Shown: one piece after another, positions 1 to 6,173 of the stretch
Numbering within the stretch: the stretch's first letter is position 1
Layout: every line of letters starts with the position of its first letter
Assembly: GCA_045541115.1 (NCBI GenBank)
Contig: JAZQIM010000017.1
Location: 1 to 11,645, forward strand
Direction: 5' to 3'
DNA length: 11,645 bases
From: Aphodoplasma sp045541115
GTDB taxonomy: Bacteria > Bacillota > Clostridia > UBA1381 > UMGS1253
Notes under the pieces: model-generated
What the model was told of the DNA's origin: nothing
Databases searched by the model: none
Seen by the model: the letters and a program-made list of their open reading frames with translations, nothing else
Position numbers and translations under genes: made by a program

Positions 1-382
<382 letters not shown>

Positions 383-557
383 ATATTTCGTTCGTTTAAT
401 TAGCTCATTTTGCTGACATTTGTCAGGTGCAAAGCTTGTTGCTTTGCGTTTTAACTCAAATTTCTTGACAAGTTTCCTTGCTTGGTCATCACTGTTCAAT
501 TTTCAATGTCCAATGCCCTTTTTGTCGGGCCTTTTTTCGTCACTTTCGCAAGCGACG
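383..557 (-). other. rRNA operon leader (pre-16S 5' region)
   Basis: This is transcribed spacer between the predicted start site near 557 and the mature 16S end. It contains a perfect hairpin at 429-447 (7-bp stem GCAAAGC/GCTTTGC, 5-nt loop). Around 489-513, on the minus strand, it contains the string ACATTGAAAATTGAACAGTG, which resembles the TTTGAAAACTGAAC-type element common near Firmicutes rRNA genes. That element may act in Nus-dependent antitermination or in processing. The boundaries are inferred from the promoter and the 16S start; the antitermination role is inference. Confidence 0.6.
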
Positions 558-563
558 TATGTT

Positions 564-592
564 AGTATACCATCTTTGCTACCCTTTGTCAA
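564..592 (-). promoter_or_regulatory. Strong rRNA operon promoter (sigma-A type)
   Basis: On the minus strand there is a perfect -35 TTGACA (592-587), a 17-bp spacer, and -10 TATACT (569-564) preceded by TGG, an extended -10. Upstream, at about 593-635, the minus strand is nearly all A/T with A-tracts, as expected of an UP element that binds the RNA polymerase alpha subunit. This combination is typical of rRNA promoters, and it points directly at the 16S gene. Only one promoter is evident, although many rRNA operons have tandem P1/P2. Confidence 0.88.
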
Positions 593-637
593 CACTTTTT
601 TTAATATTTTTTGAAGTTTTTTTGTATAAAATATTTC

Positions 638-666
638 TGCCCGCACATCACGCGGATGTGCGGGCA
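638..666 (-). terminator. Strong hairpin after the membrane protein gene; probable terminator
   Basis: This is a perfect 12-bp inverted repeat, TGCCCGCACATC (638-649) and GATGTGCGGGCA (655-666), with a 5-nt loop. It lies 8 bases past the stop of the gene ending at 675 and just before the rRNA upstream element. The following minus-strand bases (GAAATATTTTATA) form only a broken U-tract, so termination may be inefficient or rely on hairpin strength. It would insulate the rRNA promoter from read-through. A REP-like extragenic palindrome is the alternative. Confidence 0.6.
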
Positions 667-674
667 CAATTAAA

Positions 675-1649
675 TTATATGCTTCCAATAACTGCTAATT
701 TTATAATTGATTGGATTGTATATATAATTCCAAGAACTAATCCCCATATACCCATGCCTTTGCCTTTTTCCCCGGTTTCAGCAACCTCTTGCAATCCCGT
801 ACCACTAACAATGACCGCCAGCATAGGAAGTAGTATCGGAAAAAACCAGTAAAAAAACACACTTGAAATACCTAATATAAAACCACCAATACACCATCCG
901 TTTGTTTCTTCTTCTGTTGTTGGTGTTGTCGGCGTTGCATCATCATTATCCGTTTTTTCTGGAATGTTTTCTTTATATGTCAATTCTTTTGCTTTATTAA
1001 ACTGTTCTTTCCGCATGTCCGATATAATACTGTTCGTAATTGCATTTATTGTTTTGTACCTCACTTCATATTCAGCCAGCTTTGTTAGAGCATTTTTCCA
1101 TCTCGTTGCCGGCGCCAATGCATCTGCCATATAATTAGTAACCGCAACTATCGAATCGTATATTGCATCCGGATCCGCACCTTCCATTTCGTCCGCTGTT
1201 AAAATACCCTCAGGCAGTTCTTTGGAATTAATATTACTTTTTTCCAGTTCTACAGACGCTCTTTCGTATTCTTCTATGAGTTGCCTGTATTCACTTGATG
1301 TTTCAAACTCTTCTTCGTATTCATCCATAAATAAAACTTGCCTAATTATTTTTAAATCATGGTCAGTAAGAAAAAAATTGCTATATTCACTTTCTTTATA
1401 ATTTTCTCTGTATTTATATAATTCTTCTTCATAAATTAATACCAATTTTCGAGCATCTTTATATACAACATAGCTCAAATGATTATCTGCAGGGTATCCC
1501 TTAATTCTCTCCATCTCTCCGAGCAGTTTGCTTTTCAACATAAAAAGATGGCTGCGGTGCAAAAATTCAGCCGCCGCTTGAGCCGGACTTGCTGATTCGT
1601 TTTCTGTATTATTATAACTCTCCTGTATTGATAATTCTTTTTCATCCAT
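675..1649 (-). CDS. Unrecognised protein with a C-terminal DUF4190-like double membrane segment
   Basis: 324 residues, function unknown. Residues 1-227 look soluble, highly charged and mostly helical, with acidic stretches (around 74-78 and 109-116) and no enzyme motif that I can identify. Residues 228-249 form a polar, Thr/Glu/Pro-rich linker. Residues about 252-282 and 299-322 are two hydrophobic segments joined by a short polar loop with a GLxEVAETGEKGKG pattern. That arrangement, two glycine-rich helices around a GxKGKGxxIxGLVLGII motif, is what DUF4190 domains look like. There is no signal peptide, so the bulk of the protein should stay in the cytoplasm, anchored by its tail. The start is supported by GAGGAGAG seven bases upstream. 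It is divergent from an XRE repressor with shared operators, so it is probably that repressor's target. The domain call is from pattern memory; the role is unknown. Confidence 0.8.
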   Translation of the reverse strand: MDEKELSIQESYNNTENESASPAQAAAEFLHRSHLFMLKSKLLGEMERIKGYPADNHLSYVVYKDARKLVLIYEEELYKYRENYKESEYSNFFLTDHDLKIIRQVLFMDEYEEEFETSSEYRQLIEEYERASVELEKSNINSKELPEGILTADEMEGADPDAIYDSIVAVTNYMADALAPATRWKNALTKLAEYEVRYKTINAITNSIISDMRKEQFNKAKELTYKENIPEKTDNDDATPTTPTTEEETNGWCIGGFILGISSVFFYWFFPILLPMLAVIVSGTGLQEVAETGEKGKGMGIWGLVLGIIYTIQSIIKLAVIGSI

Positions 1650-1671
1650 ATAATAACTCTCCTCATATATT

Positions 1672-1688
1672 TATACCAAAATGGGATA
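1672..1688. promoter_or_regulatory. Operator-like palindrome 1 (membrane gene side)
   Basis: TATACCA, three bases, TGGGATA: an imperfect palindrome with one mismatch to the perfect copy 24 bp away. On the minus strand the outer half-site forms TGGTATAAA (1678-1670), an extended -10 for the gene starting at 1649; no good -35 was found. A protein bound here would block that promoter. The XRE protein encoded at 1735 is the obvious candidate ligand, by inference. Confidence 0.6.
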
Positions 1689-1695
1689 ACATAAA

Positions 1696-1712
1696 TATAC
1701 CACTTTGGTATA
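1696..1712. promoter_or_regulatory. Operator-like palindrome 2 (repressor side)
   Basis: TATACCA, CTT, TGGTATA: a perfect 7-bp palindrome with a 3-base centre, repeated from palindrome 1 at a 24-bp centre-to-centre distance. Its right half-site merges into TGGTATAAT (1706-1714), the extended -10 of the XRE gene promoter (-35 ATAACA at 1686-1691, 17-bp spacer). This suggests negative autoregulation. A 24-bp spacing is a little over two helical turns, compatible with cooperative binding of two dimers near the same face. Confidence 0.65.
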
Positions 1713-1734
1713 ATAAAGTCAAGAGGTAATTCGT

Positions 1735-1944
1735 ATGAGATTAAAAGAGCTGCGAAAGCAAAGAAATATTACACAACTGAAAATGGCTATTGATTTAAAC
1801 ATGAACCAGAACACAATCTCTCGCTATGAAAACGGCGAGCGCGAAGCAGGCTATAGCGAGCTTATTATGATAGCCGATTATTTTAACGTGTCGCTCGACT
1901 ACCTGCTTGAGAGAACAGACGACCCAACATTTCATAAAAAATAA
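1735..1944 (+). CDS. Small XRE/Cro-family transcriptional regulator
   Basis: 69 residues, essentially one helix-turn-helix domain of the HTH_3 (Cro/C1) type. Residues 2-60 show the standard layout: LKELRKQRNITQ, then MAIDLNMNQNTISRYENGER (the recognition helix is around NQNTISRYE), then LIMIADYFNVSLDYLL. There is no sensing or dimerisation domain beyond the core, as in many phage-like or self-limiting repressors. AAGAGGT lies about eight bases before the ATG. Divergent from the membrane-tailed gene, it very probably controls both genes through the paired palindromes at 1672-1712. It could equally be a local regulator responding to a stress that is not visible here. Confidence 0.9.
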   Translation: MRLKELRKQRNITQLKMAIDLNMNQNTISRYENGEREAGYSELIMIADYFNVSLDYLLERTDDPTFHKK

Positions 1945-1945
1945 G

Positions 1946-1978
1946 GCCGCACCTTCAAAAGAAAGTACGGCTTTTTTT
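1946..1978. terminator. Bidirectional rho-independent terminator
   Basis: The arms GCCGCACCTTC (1946-1956) and GAAAGTACGGC (1961-1971) pair with two mismatches around an AAAA loop. On the plus strand a run of seven T (1972-1978) follows, ending the XRE transcript. On the minus strand the same hairpin is followed by TTATTTTTT, ending the rsmI transcript. The rsmI stop codon overlaps the plus-strand T-run. This is an economical convergent arrangement. Confidence 0.85.
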
Positions 1979-2804
1979 ATTTTATTTTTATCGCTGCATA
2001 AACCTCATTTTTACGAAGGCCTCTTTCCTTTGCCACAGCTTTAATAGCATCCATCTGGCTCATGCCATCATCTGTAAACATCTTTACATGCTCTTCAAGT
2101 GACAATTCCGAAAAATCTTCTTTTTCTTCGTCACGCGCACCTTCTATTACAAGCACAAATTCACCTTTCGGTGCATTTTGCTCATATAATTCGATCGCAT
2201 CCTTAAGATTTAATCGCAAAATCTCTTCAAACTTCTTTGTCATCTCACGCGCAAGTGATATCCTTCTGTCACCGAGCGTGTCATACAAATCCTGCAGCGT
2301 TCTAAGCAGCTTGTGCGGCGCCTCATAAAAAATCATGGTGCGTTTTTCATTTTTAATCTGTTCGAGATGAATTTTTCTCTGGCGTCTGTTTACCGATAAA
2401 AACCCTTCAAAGCAAAATCTTCCCGTACAAAGCCCCGATGTTATAACAGCGCTGATAAGCGCCGCCGGTCCGGGAATGCTGACGACCTTTATATCGTTTT
2501 TGATGCACTCTTCTACCAATTCCTCGCCCGGATCAGAAATGCCCGGCGTGCCGGCATCGGAAACAACTGCGATATTTTTTCCTTCCTTCAATAAGGAAAT
2601 AAGATATCCACCTTTGTCATACTTGTTATGCTCATAATAGCTCGTCATTTTTGTCGATATGCCGAAATGATTTAAAAGCTTTACCGTCTGGCGCGTATCT
2701 TCCGCCGCTATTAAATCGACCTCACTAAGTGTCTGTATGCATCTGGGCGTCATGTCAGAAAGATTTCCTATTGGCGTCGCACAAAGATATAATGTTCCGC
2801 TCAC
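1977..2804 (-). CDS. rsmI: 16S rRNA (cytidine(1402)-2'-O)-methyltransferase RsmI
   Basis: RsmI uses S-adenosylmethionine to methylate the ribose of C1402 in the decoding centre of 16S rRNA. About 275 residues, usual for the family. Visible signatures of this tetrapyrrole-methylase-fold family are GTLYLCATPIGNL at the N-terminus, AEDTR, the glycine-rich SDAGTPGISDPG loop, and the PGPAALISA segment. The C-terminal tail (MSQMDAIKAVAKERGLRKNEVY) is the usual small helical RsmI tail. I chose the GTG at 2804 because it forms a GTGA overlap with the trmN6 stop, has GGGGG eight bases upstream, and gives the common MSGTLYL start. A GTG at 2813 would add three residues. It is last in an operon with trmN6, the yabB-yabC order of B. 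subtilis; the small yazA that lies between them there is absent. Confidence 0.95.
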   Translation of the reverse strand: MSGTLYLCATPIGNLSDMTPRCIQTLSEVDLIAAEDTRQTVKLLNHFGISTKMTSYYEHNKYDKGGYLISLLKEGKNIAVVSDAGTPGISDPGEELVEECIKNDIKVVSIPGPAALISAVITSGLCTGRFCFEGFLSVNRRQRKIHLEQIKNEKRTMIFYEAPHKLLRTLQDLYDTLGDRRISLAREMTKKFEEILRLNLKDAIELYEQNAPKGEFVLVIEGARDEEKEDFSELSLEEHVKMFTDDGMSQMDAIKAVAKERGLRKNEVYAAIKIK

Positions 2805-3532
2805 TTCTCGCACCCCCGTTCATAAATTTCATCAATTTGCTTTGTATAGTTTCCGTTTTCGTCGTATACATACAACGGTTCTCGCATTTTCAGCTCACGC
2901 CCGCCCATATACGTTCCTTCAACAAGAACAATGTTTGCTTTTTTTGCCGTACACGGATGTACCATTTGTATATATTTCGGCTCAATCTTTCTTTGTCGCA
3001 TAGCGCAAAAAATATCTACGAGCCGCTCGGGGCGATGAACCAAAAACAGTTTTCCGCCGGGCTTTAATAAATATGCTGCCGACTCTATTACATCATCGAG
3101 CGTGCATGCAACCTCATGTCGCGCAATTTTTACCGAATCATTTTCGTTCGTAAGACCACACGTATTTTTCATGTATGGCGGATTGCACGTCACAACATCG
3201 AACTCGCCGCGCGAAAAGAGTTTGTCCACATTTTTTATATCGTCACAAACTATATGCATGCGATGTGACATATCATTTATCTCGACACTCTCCCGTGCCA
3301 GAGCGCAAGCTTCTTGTTGTATTTCAAGAGCGTATATCTCGGGCGTAGACGTCTTTGCCGCCAGAAGAACTGCTACTATGCCGTTACCGCTGCATAAGTC
3401 AATCGTCTTTTTTGAGCGAGCACCCTTTGCCATGTTTGCAAGAAGGACTGCATCAACACCAAAACAAAACCCGTCACTATCCTGCACGAGTTTAAATCCC
3501 TTATATTGTAAATCATCAATCCTTTTTGCCAT
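2801..3532 (-). CDS. trmN6: tRNA1(Val) (adenine(37)-N6)-methyltransferase family protein (YabB/YfiC)
   Basis: 243 residues, a class I Rossmann-fold SAM-dependent methyltransferase. Motif I is DLCSGNGIVAVLLA (45-58), the acidic residue after strand 2 is E70, and the catalytic N6-adenine motif NPPY is at 117-120. The N-terminal GFKLVQDSDGFCFGVDAVLLANMA is characteristic of the YfiC/TrmN6 group, which modifies A37 of tRNA1(Val) in E. coli. The exact tRNA substrate in clostridia is an assumption. The start at 3532 is fixed by GGAGG five bases upstream; a 26-residue extension to 3610 would run back through the ferredoxin terminator and is unlikely. It overlaps rsmI by four bases (GTGA), so the two are translationally coupled. 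Confidence 0.92.
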   Translation of the reverse strand: MAKRIDDLQYKGFKLVQDSDGFCFGVDAVLLANMAKGARSKKTIDLCSGNGIVAVLLAAKTSTPEIYALEIQQEACALARESVEINDMSHRMHIVCDDIKNVDKLFSRGEFDVVTCNPPYMKNTCGLTNENDSVKIARHEVACTLDDVIESAAYLLKPGGKLFLVHRPERLVDIFCAMRQRKIEPKYIQMVHPCTAKKANIVLVEGTYMGGRELKMREPLYVYDENGNYTKQIDEIYERGCEK

Positions 3533-3560
3533 ATTTACCTCCGCCCTCAAACGAGCCTTT

Positions 3561-3589
3561 ATTATACAAAATTCCCTGTTATATGAAAA
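3561..3589 (-). promoter_or_regulatory. Promoter for trmN6-rsmI
   Basis: On the minus strand, TTTTCA (3589-3584), a 17-bp spacer and a perfect TATAAT (3566-3561), 28 bases before the trmN6 start. The -35 lies at the foot of the ferredoxin terminator hairpin, so the two units are separately promoted but packed tightly. Confidence 0.6.
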
Positions 3590-3619
3590 TTGCCGGTTGC
3601 CCAAAGACAACCGACAATT
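3588..3619 (-). terminator. Terminator after the ferredoxin gene
   Basis: Arms 3588-3599 and 3608-3619 (core ATTGCCGGTTG against CAACCGACAAT) form a 12-bp stem with one G-U pair and an 8-nt loop. On the minus strand it ends in TTTTC. It sits 14 bases past the ferredoxin stop. The U-tract is short, so some read-through into trmN6 is possible. Confidence 0.7.
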
Positions 3620-3633
3620 CAGATTGCGCTAAA

Positions 3634-3804
3634 TTACGCCTGCTGCGGAGCGGCTACCGGACACGCATCTGCACAAGCACCACATTCGATACATGCATCA
3701 GCATCGATTACATACTTGTCATCGCCTTCTGAAATGCAACCTACCGGACATTCACCTGCACAAGCACCACAACTGATGCAAGAATCCTCTATAATATATG
3801 CCAT
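3634..3804 (-). CDS. fdx: Clostridial-type 2[4Fe-4S] ferredoxin
   Basis: A 56-residue low-potential electron carrier of the cytoplasm, used in anaerobes by enzymes such as pyruvate:ferredoxin oxidoreductase and hydrogenases. Two CxxCxxCxxxCP cluster motifs are visible: Cys 9, 12, 15, 19 and Cys 38, 41, 44, 48. Length and sequence follow the classic C. pasteurianum ferredoxin (AYxIxDSCISCGACAxECPV at the start, VIDADxCIxCG in the middle). One extra cysteine, Cys23, replaces the usual Ala after CPVN. AGGAGG lies about eight bases before the ATG. It has its own promoter and terminator, so it is a single-gene unit sitting between ricT and trmN6, where B. subtilis has yabA. Its physiological partner cannot be told from this window. 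Confidence 0.95.
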   Translation of the reverse strand: MAYIIEDSCISCGACAGECPVGCISEGDDKYVIDADACIECGACADACPVAAPQQA

Positions 3805-3837
3805 GAAAAACACCTCCTACTGAAATATAGTATAAAC

Positions 3838-3866
3838 ATTATAACAGATATTTTTTTATTCTTCAA
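3838..3866 (-). promoter_or_regulatory. Promoter for the ferredoxin gene
   Basis: On the minus strand, TTGAAG (3866-3861), a 17-bp spacer and TATAAT (3843-3838). The -35 lies in the last codons of ricT. A second possible -10, TATACT, is at 3834-3829. A separate strong promoter suits a highly expressed ferredoxin. Confidence 0.65.
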
Positions 3867-4725
3867 GTGTTTTTAAAATTTCTGCGTCAATTTGTTCATT
3901 TTCTTCACTGCGAGCATCAGAAATAATCTTTACATCCTTTACATCATACTCTGTAAGCTGCTTTTCTTTGCCGCCGTCAACGGCAACCTTGAGCTTACCT
4001 TTTAAAAGATTTACATATACTACCGTACCGTTTCCATCAGGCGTAGATACAATCGCTCCCTGCTTTGGCGTAACCTTTAGTAAATCATCATACGCCTCCT
4101 GCTCATATTTTAAGCAGCACATAAGTCTTCCGCATGTGCCGGAAATCTTAGTCGGATTAAGCGAAAGTCCCTGCTCCTTTGCCATCTTTATACTCACAGG
4201 CGCAAAATCTCCTAAAAACTGCGAACAGCATAGATTTCTTCCGCAGATGCCATAGCTACCTATCATCTTCGCTTCGTCGCGAACACCAATTTGTCTAAGC
4301 TCTATGCGTGTACGAAACACTCCCGCCAAATCTTTTACAAGGTCACGGAAATCCACACGTCCATCGGCTGTAAAATAGAAGAGCACCTTTCCACCATCAA
4401 ATGTATACTCAACATCTACAAGCTTCATCTCAAGCTTATGCGCTTTAATTTTCTCGTTACATATCGCAAAAGCCTCTGTCTGCTTTTTCTTGTTTTCCTC
4501 TGCTGTTTTAAAGTCCTGCTCTGTTGCAACGCGAATAACCTTCTTTAGAGGCTGCACGACATTACTTTCATCAACTAGTCTGTTGTTTATTGCAATCTCG
4601 CCCATCTCAATGCCTCTCGACGTTTCAACTATAACATGAGTCCCGCTCTCGAGCGTAAGAGAGCCGGGGTCAAAATAATATATCTTTCCAACGCTTTTAA
4701 AGCGTACTCCCACAATCTGTACCAT
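3856..4725 (-). CDS. ricT: RicT (YaaT), PSP1-domain iron-sulfur regulatory factor
   Basis: 289 residues. In B. subtilis RicT forms the RicA-RicF-RicT (Y) complex, which stimulates RNase Y-dependent mRNA maturation and is needed for sporulation, competence and biofilm formation. The PSP1 domain spans roughly 60-150. The two conserved cysteine clusters follow: CGRNLCC (Cys161, 166, 167) and CGRLMCC (Cys198, 203, 204), associated with [4Fe-4S] binding by the complex. An acidic C-terminal tail (about 270-289) ends the protein. The start at 4725 is chosen because AAGGAG lies seven bases upstream and the following MVQIVGVRFK is the family N-terminus; a longer frame to 4776 would overlap holB. It lies 28 bases after holB, as in B. 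subtilis. The other two Ric subunits are not in this window. Confidence 0.95.
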   Translation of the reverse strand: MVQIVGVRFKSVGKIYYFDPGSLTLESGTHVIVETSRGIEMGEIAINNRLVDESNVVQPLKKVIRVATEQDFKTAEENKKKQTEAFAICNEKIKAHKLEMKLVDVEYTFDGGKVLFYFTADGRVDFRDLVKDLAGVFRTRIELRQIGVRDEAKMIGSYGICGRNLCCSQFLGDFAPVSIKMAKEQGLSLNPTKISGTCGRLMCCLKYEQEAYDDLLKVTPKQGAIVSTPDGNGTVVYVNLLKGKLKVAVDGGKEKQLTEYDVKDVKIISDARSEENEQIDAEILKTLEE

Positions 4726-4753
4726 TATTATTCTCCTTAGTAAGTTTAAAAAA

Positions 4754-5770
4754 CTAATCAATATAAAACATATCAAGCGCCATCTTCATTATCGCCGCCT
4801 TATGACTCACATAGCGCGAAAGCATTTGCTTCGTTTCAAGCACGCTGTCCATAGCCTTGTGTATGCGCCTGATGCTTGTCTTTGCACAAAGCTCATTAAG
4901 CTCACTTTTTTTATCTTTGTTTGAGCATACGTTTTTCGCGCCGCTCACTATATGAAGCATATCGCCTAAAAACGACAACATAAAATCGAGCAATAACTGC
5001 GATGTGTCCTGTATGTCACTTTTTTCTTTTTTATACTCCTCAAAGCGCTCACATACCATAAAAACATCTTCTTCATCACGCGACCTAAAAAGCTTTTTTA
5101 TAAAATCAAAAGCTTCATCTCGCATCTGCATCACAGCTTCATTTGAGCATATAAAATCCGCTCTTCCCAAAATGCCTCCCGAAACAGATGCAACAAAGTC
5201 GGCACGGCTCGTCATATGCGGATACTTCCTTTTCACATATTCGGCAATCTGTGCATCAGATGACGGCATAAAACGAACAATTCTGCTTCGAGAACGAACC
5301 GTCGGCAAGATAAGCTCTGCATTCGATACGCATATTATAAATACCGCATATTCAGGCGGCTCTTCGAGTACCTTGAGCATCGCATTTTGTGCCTGCACAG
5401 TAAGCGCATCGCCTTCTTCTATTATATATATCTTTTTTGACGATTTAAACGGACGCGTATACACATCGGAAATTATTGAGCGTATCTCATCGGCTCCAAT
5501 ACTTTTTTTCGATGTAATATCTGAAAGTGACATACGCTTTATGTCGGGGTTATTTTTGCTAAATGCCTGTATACAGCTTTCGCACTGCCCACACGGCACA
5601 TCTTCTTTCGATTCGCAAAGCATCGCAGATGCAAAATACGCCGCACTCTGTCTTTTTTGCAAACCTTCTTCTCCCTCAAACAAATACGCATGAGCAACAG
5701 CATCATTCTTTATGCTCGTAAGAAGCGTATCCAAAACGCCCTTGTCCGCCATTAAAGCTTCATATGGCAT
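4754..5770 (-). CDS. holB: DNA polymerase III delta' subunit
   Basis: 338 residues, the clamp-loader stator that works with delta and tau to load the beta clamp at the replication fork. Residues 25-170 form the AAA+ fold. The Walker A region is degenerate (FEGEEGLQKR, no GKT/S), as expected of a delta' that does not hydrolyse ATP. A zinc motif is formed by Cys52, 60, 63 and 66. The sensor region NAMLKVLEEPP is at 129-139. The usual SRC arginine-finger motif reads RSRSR (159-163), so the cysteine is replaced by serine. The C-terminal half is the helical collar domain, more diverged. Its ATG overlaps the darA stop by one base (TAATG), so it is translationally coupled to darA and cotranscribed with ricT. 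Confidence 0.94.
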   Translation of the reverse strand: MPYEALMADKGVLDTLLTSIKNDAVAHAYLFEGEEGLQKRQSAAYFASAMLCESKEDVPCGQCESCIQAFSKNNPDIKRMSLSDITSKKSIGADEIRSIISDVYTRPFKSSKKIYIIEEGDALTVQAQNAMLKVLEEPPEYAVFIICVSNAELILPTVRSRSRIVRFMPSSDAQIAEYVKRKYPHMTSRADFVASVSGGILGRADFICSNEAVMQMRDEAFDFIKKLFRSRDEEDVFMVCERFEEYKKEKSDIQDTSQLLLDFMLSFLGDMLHIVSGAKNVCSNKDKKSELNELCAKTSIRRIHKAMDSVLETKQMLSRYVSHKAAIMKMALDMFYID

Positions 5771-6099
5771 TATACTTTCTCAAACCTTTCAACGTCGACA
5801 ACAAAAATTGTCGCACCGCCAACCTCAACTTCCACAGGATACGGTGTATATCCGGCGCCAAGTCCCGACATAGGTACGGGCGTACTTATAATCTGCTTTC
5901 TCGTCTCGCTTTTTGATTTTATAATATCAACAACCGTCTGTACGTTCTGTTCACTCGTTCCGACTAAAAGCGTCATGTTGCCCGCTTTCAAAAAGCCGCC
6001 CGTTGTAGCAAGCTTTGTTACGCTAAAGCCCTGTTTGTTGAGCTCACTCATAACCTTCGAGCCATCTTCATCATGTACTATTGCAAGTATAAGTTTCAT
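5770..6099 (-). CDS. darA: DarA, cyclic di-AMP-binding PII-like protein
   Basis: 109 residues, the usual size for DarA (YaaQ, also called PstA in other species). These trimeric PII-like proteins bind the second messenger c-di-AMP; their downstream target is still poorly defined. Family features seen are the MKLILAIVHDEDG start, the strand-helix-strand core through KLATTGGFLKAGNMTLLVGT, and the C-terminal GGATIFVVDVERFEKV strand. The long variable loop between helix and strand is around 66-85. GGAGGC lies about eight bases before the ATG. It heads a darA-holB-ricT transcript; B. subtilis yaaR, normally between darA and holB, is missing here. Confidence 0.95.
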   Translation of the reverse strand: MKLILAIVHDEDGSKVMSELNKQGFSVTKLATTGGFLKAGNMTLLVGTSEQNVQTVVDIIKSKSETRKQIISTPVPMSGLGAGYTPYPVEVEVGGATIFVVDVERFEKV

Positions 6100-6123
6100 A
6101 AAAACGCCTCCTTAACAATTTTA

Positions 6124-6152
6124 ATTTTATCATATATTAAACAAAAAATCAA
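6124..6152 (-). promoter_or_regulatory. Promoter for darA-holB-ricT
   Basis: On the minus strand, TTGATT (6152-6147), a 17-bp spacer and TAAAAT (6129-6124), with TGA directly before the -10 as an extended -10. It lies just downstream of the tsaD stop, 25 bases before darA. No hairpin terminator was seen between tsaD and this promoter, so the upstream operon may also read through. Confidence 0.75.
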
Positions 6153-6173
6153 CTTTTTTGCCCTAAAACATCT

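Noticed and set aside
515..530. Possible plus-strand terminator (GCCC/GGGC followed by CTTTTTT) in the rRNA leader
   Set aside because: The stem is only four base pairs and no plus-strand gene precedes it; it lies within the minus-strand rRNA leader.
2805..2813. GTG start of RsmI three codons upstream
   Set aside because: The GTG at 2804 has better ribosome-binding-site spacing, makes a four-base GTGA overlap with the preceding stop, and gives the usual family N-terminus. The difference is only three residues and is not settled.
3533..3610. N-terminal extension of TrmN6 by 26 residues
   Set aside because: It would be encoded by the ferredoxin terminator and the trmN6 promoter region; the internal ATG at 3532 has a proper GGAGG site and the family-typical start.
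4726..4776. N-terminal extension of RicT by 17 hydrophobic residues
   Set aside because: It overlaps the end of holB and lacks a binding site, whereas MVQIVGV at 4725 has AAGGAG correctly placed. The apparent membrane segment is an artefact.
5004..5693. A 229-residue open frame on the plus strand opposite holB
   Set aside because: It is entirely antisense to holB, Ser/Ile-rich, with no domain or convincing ribosome binding site.
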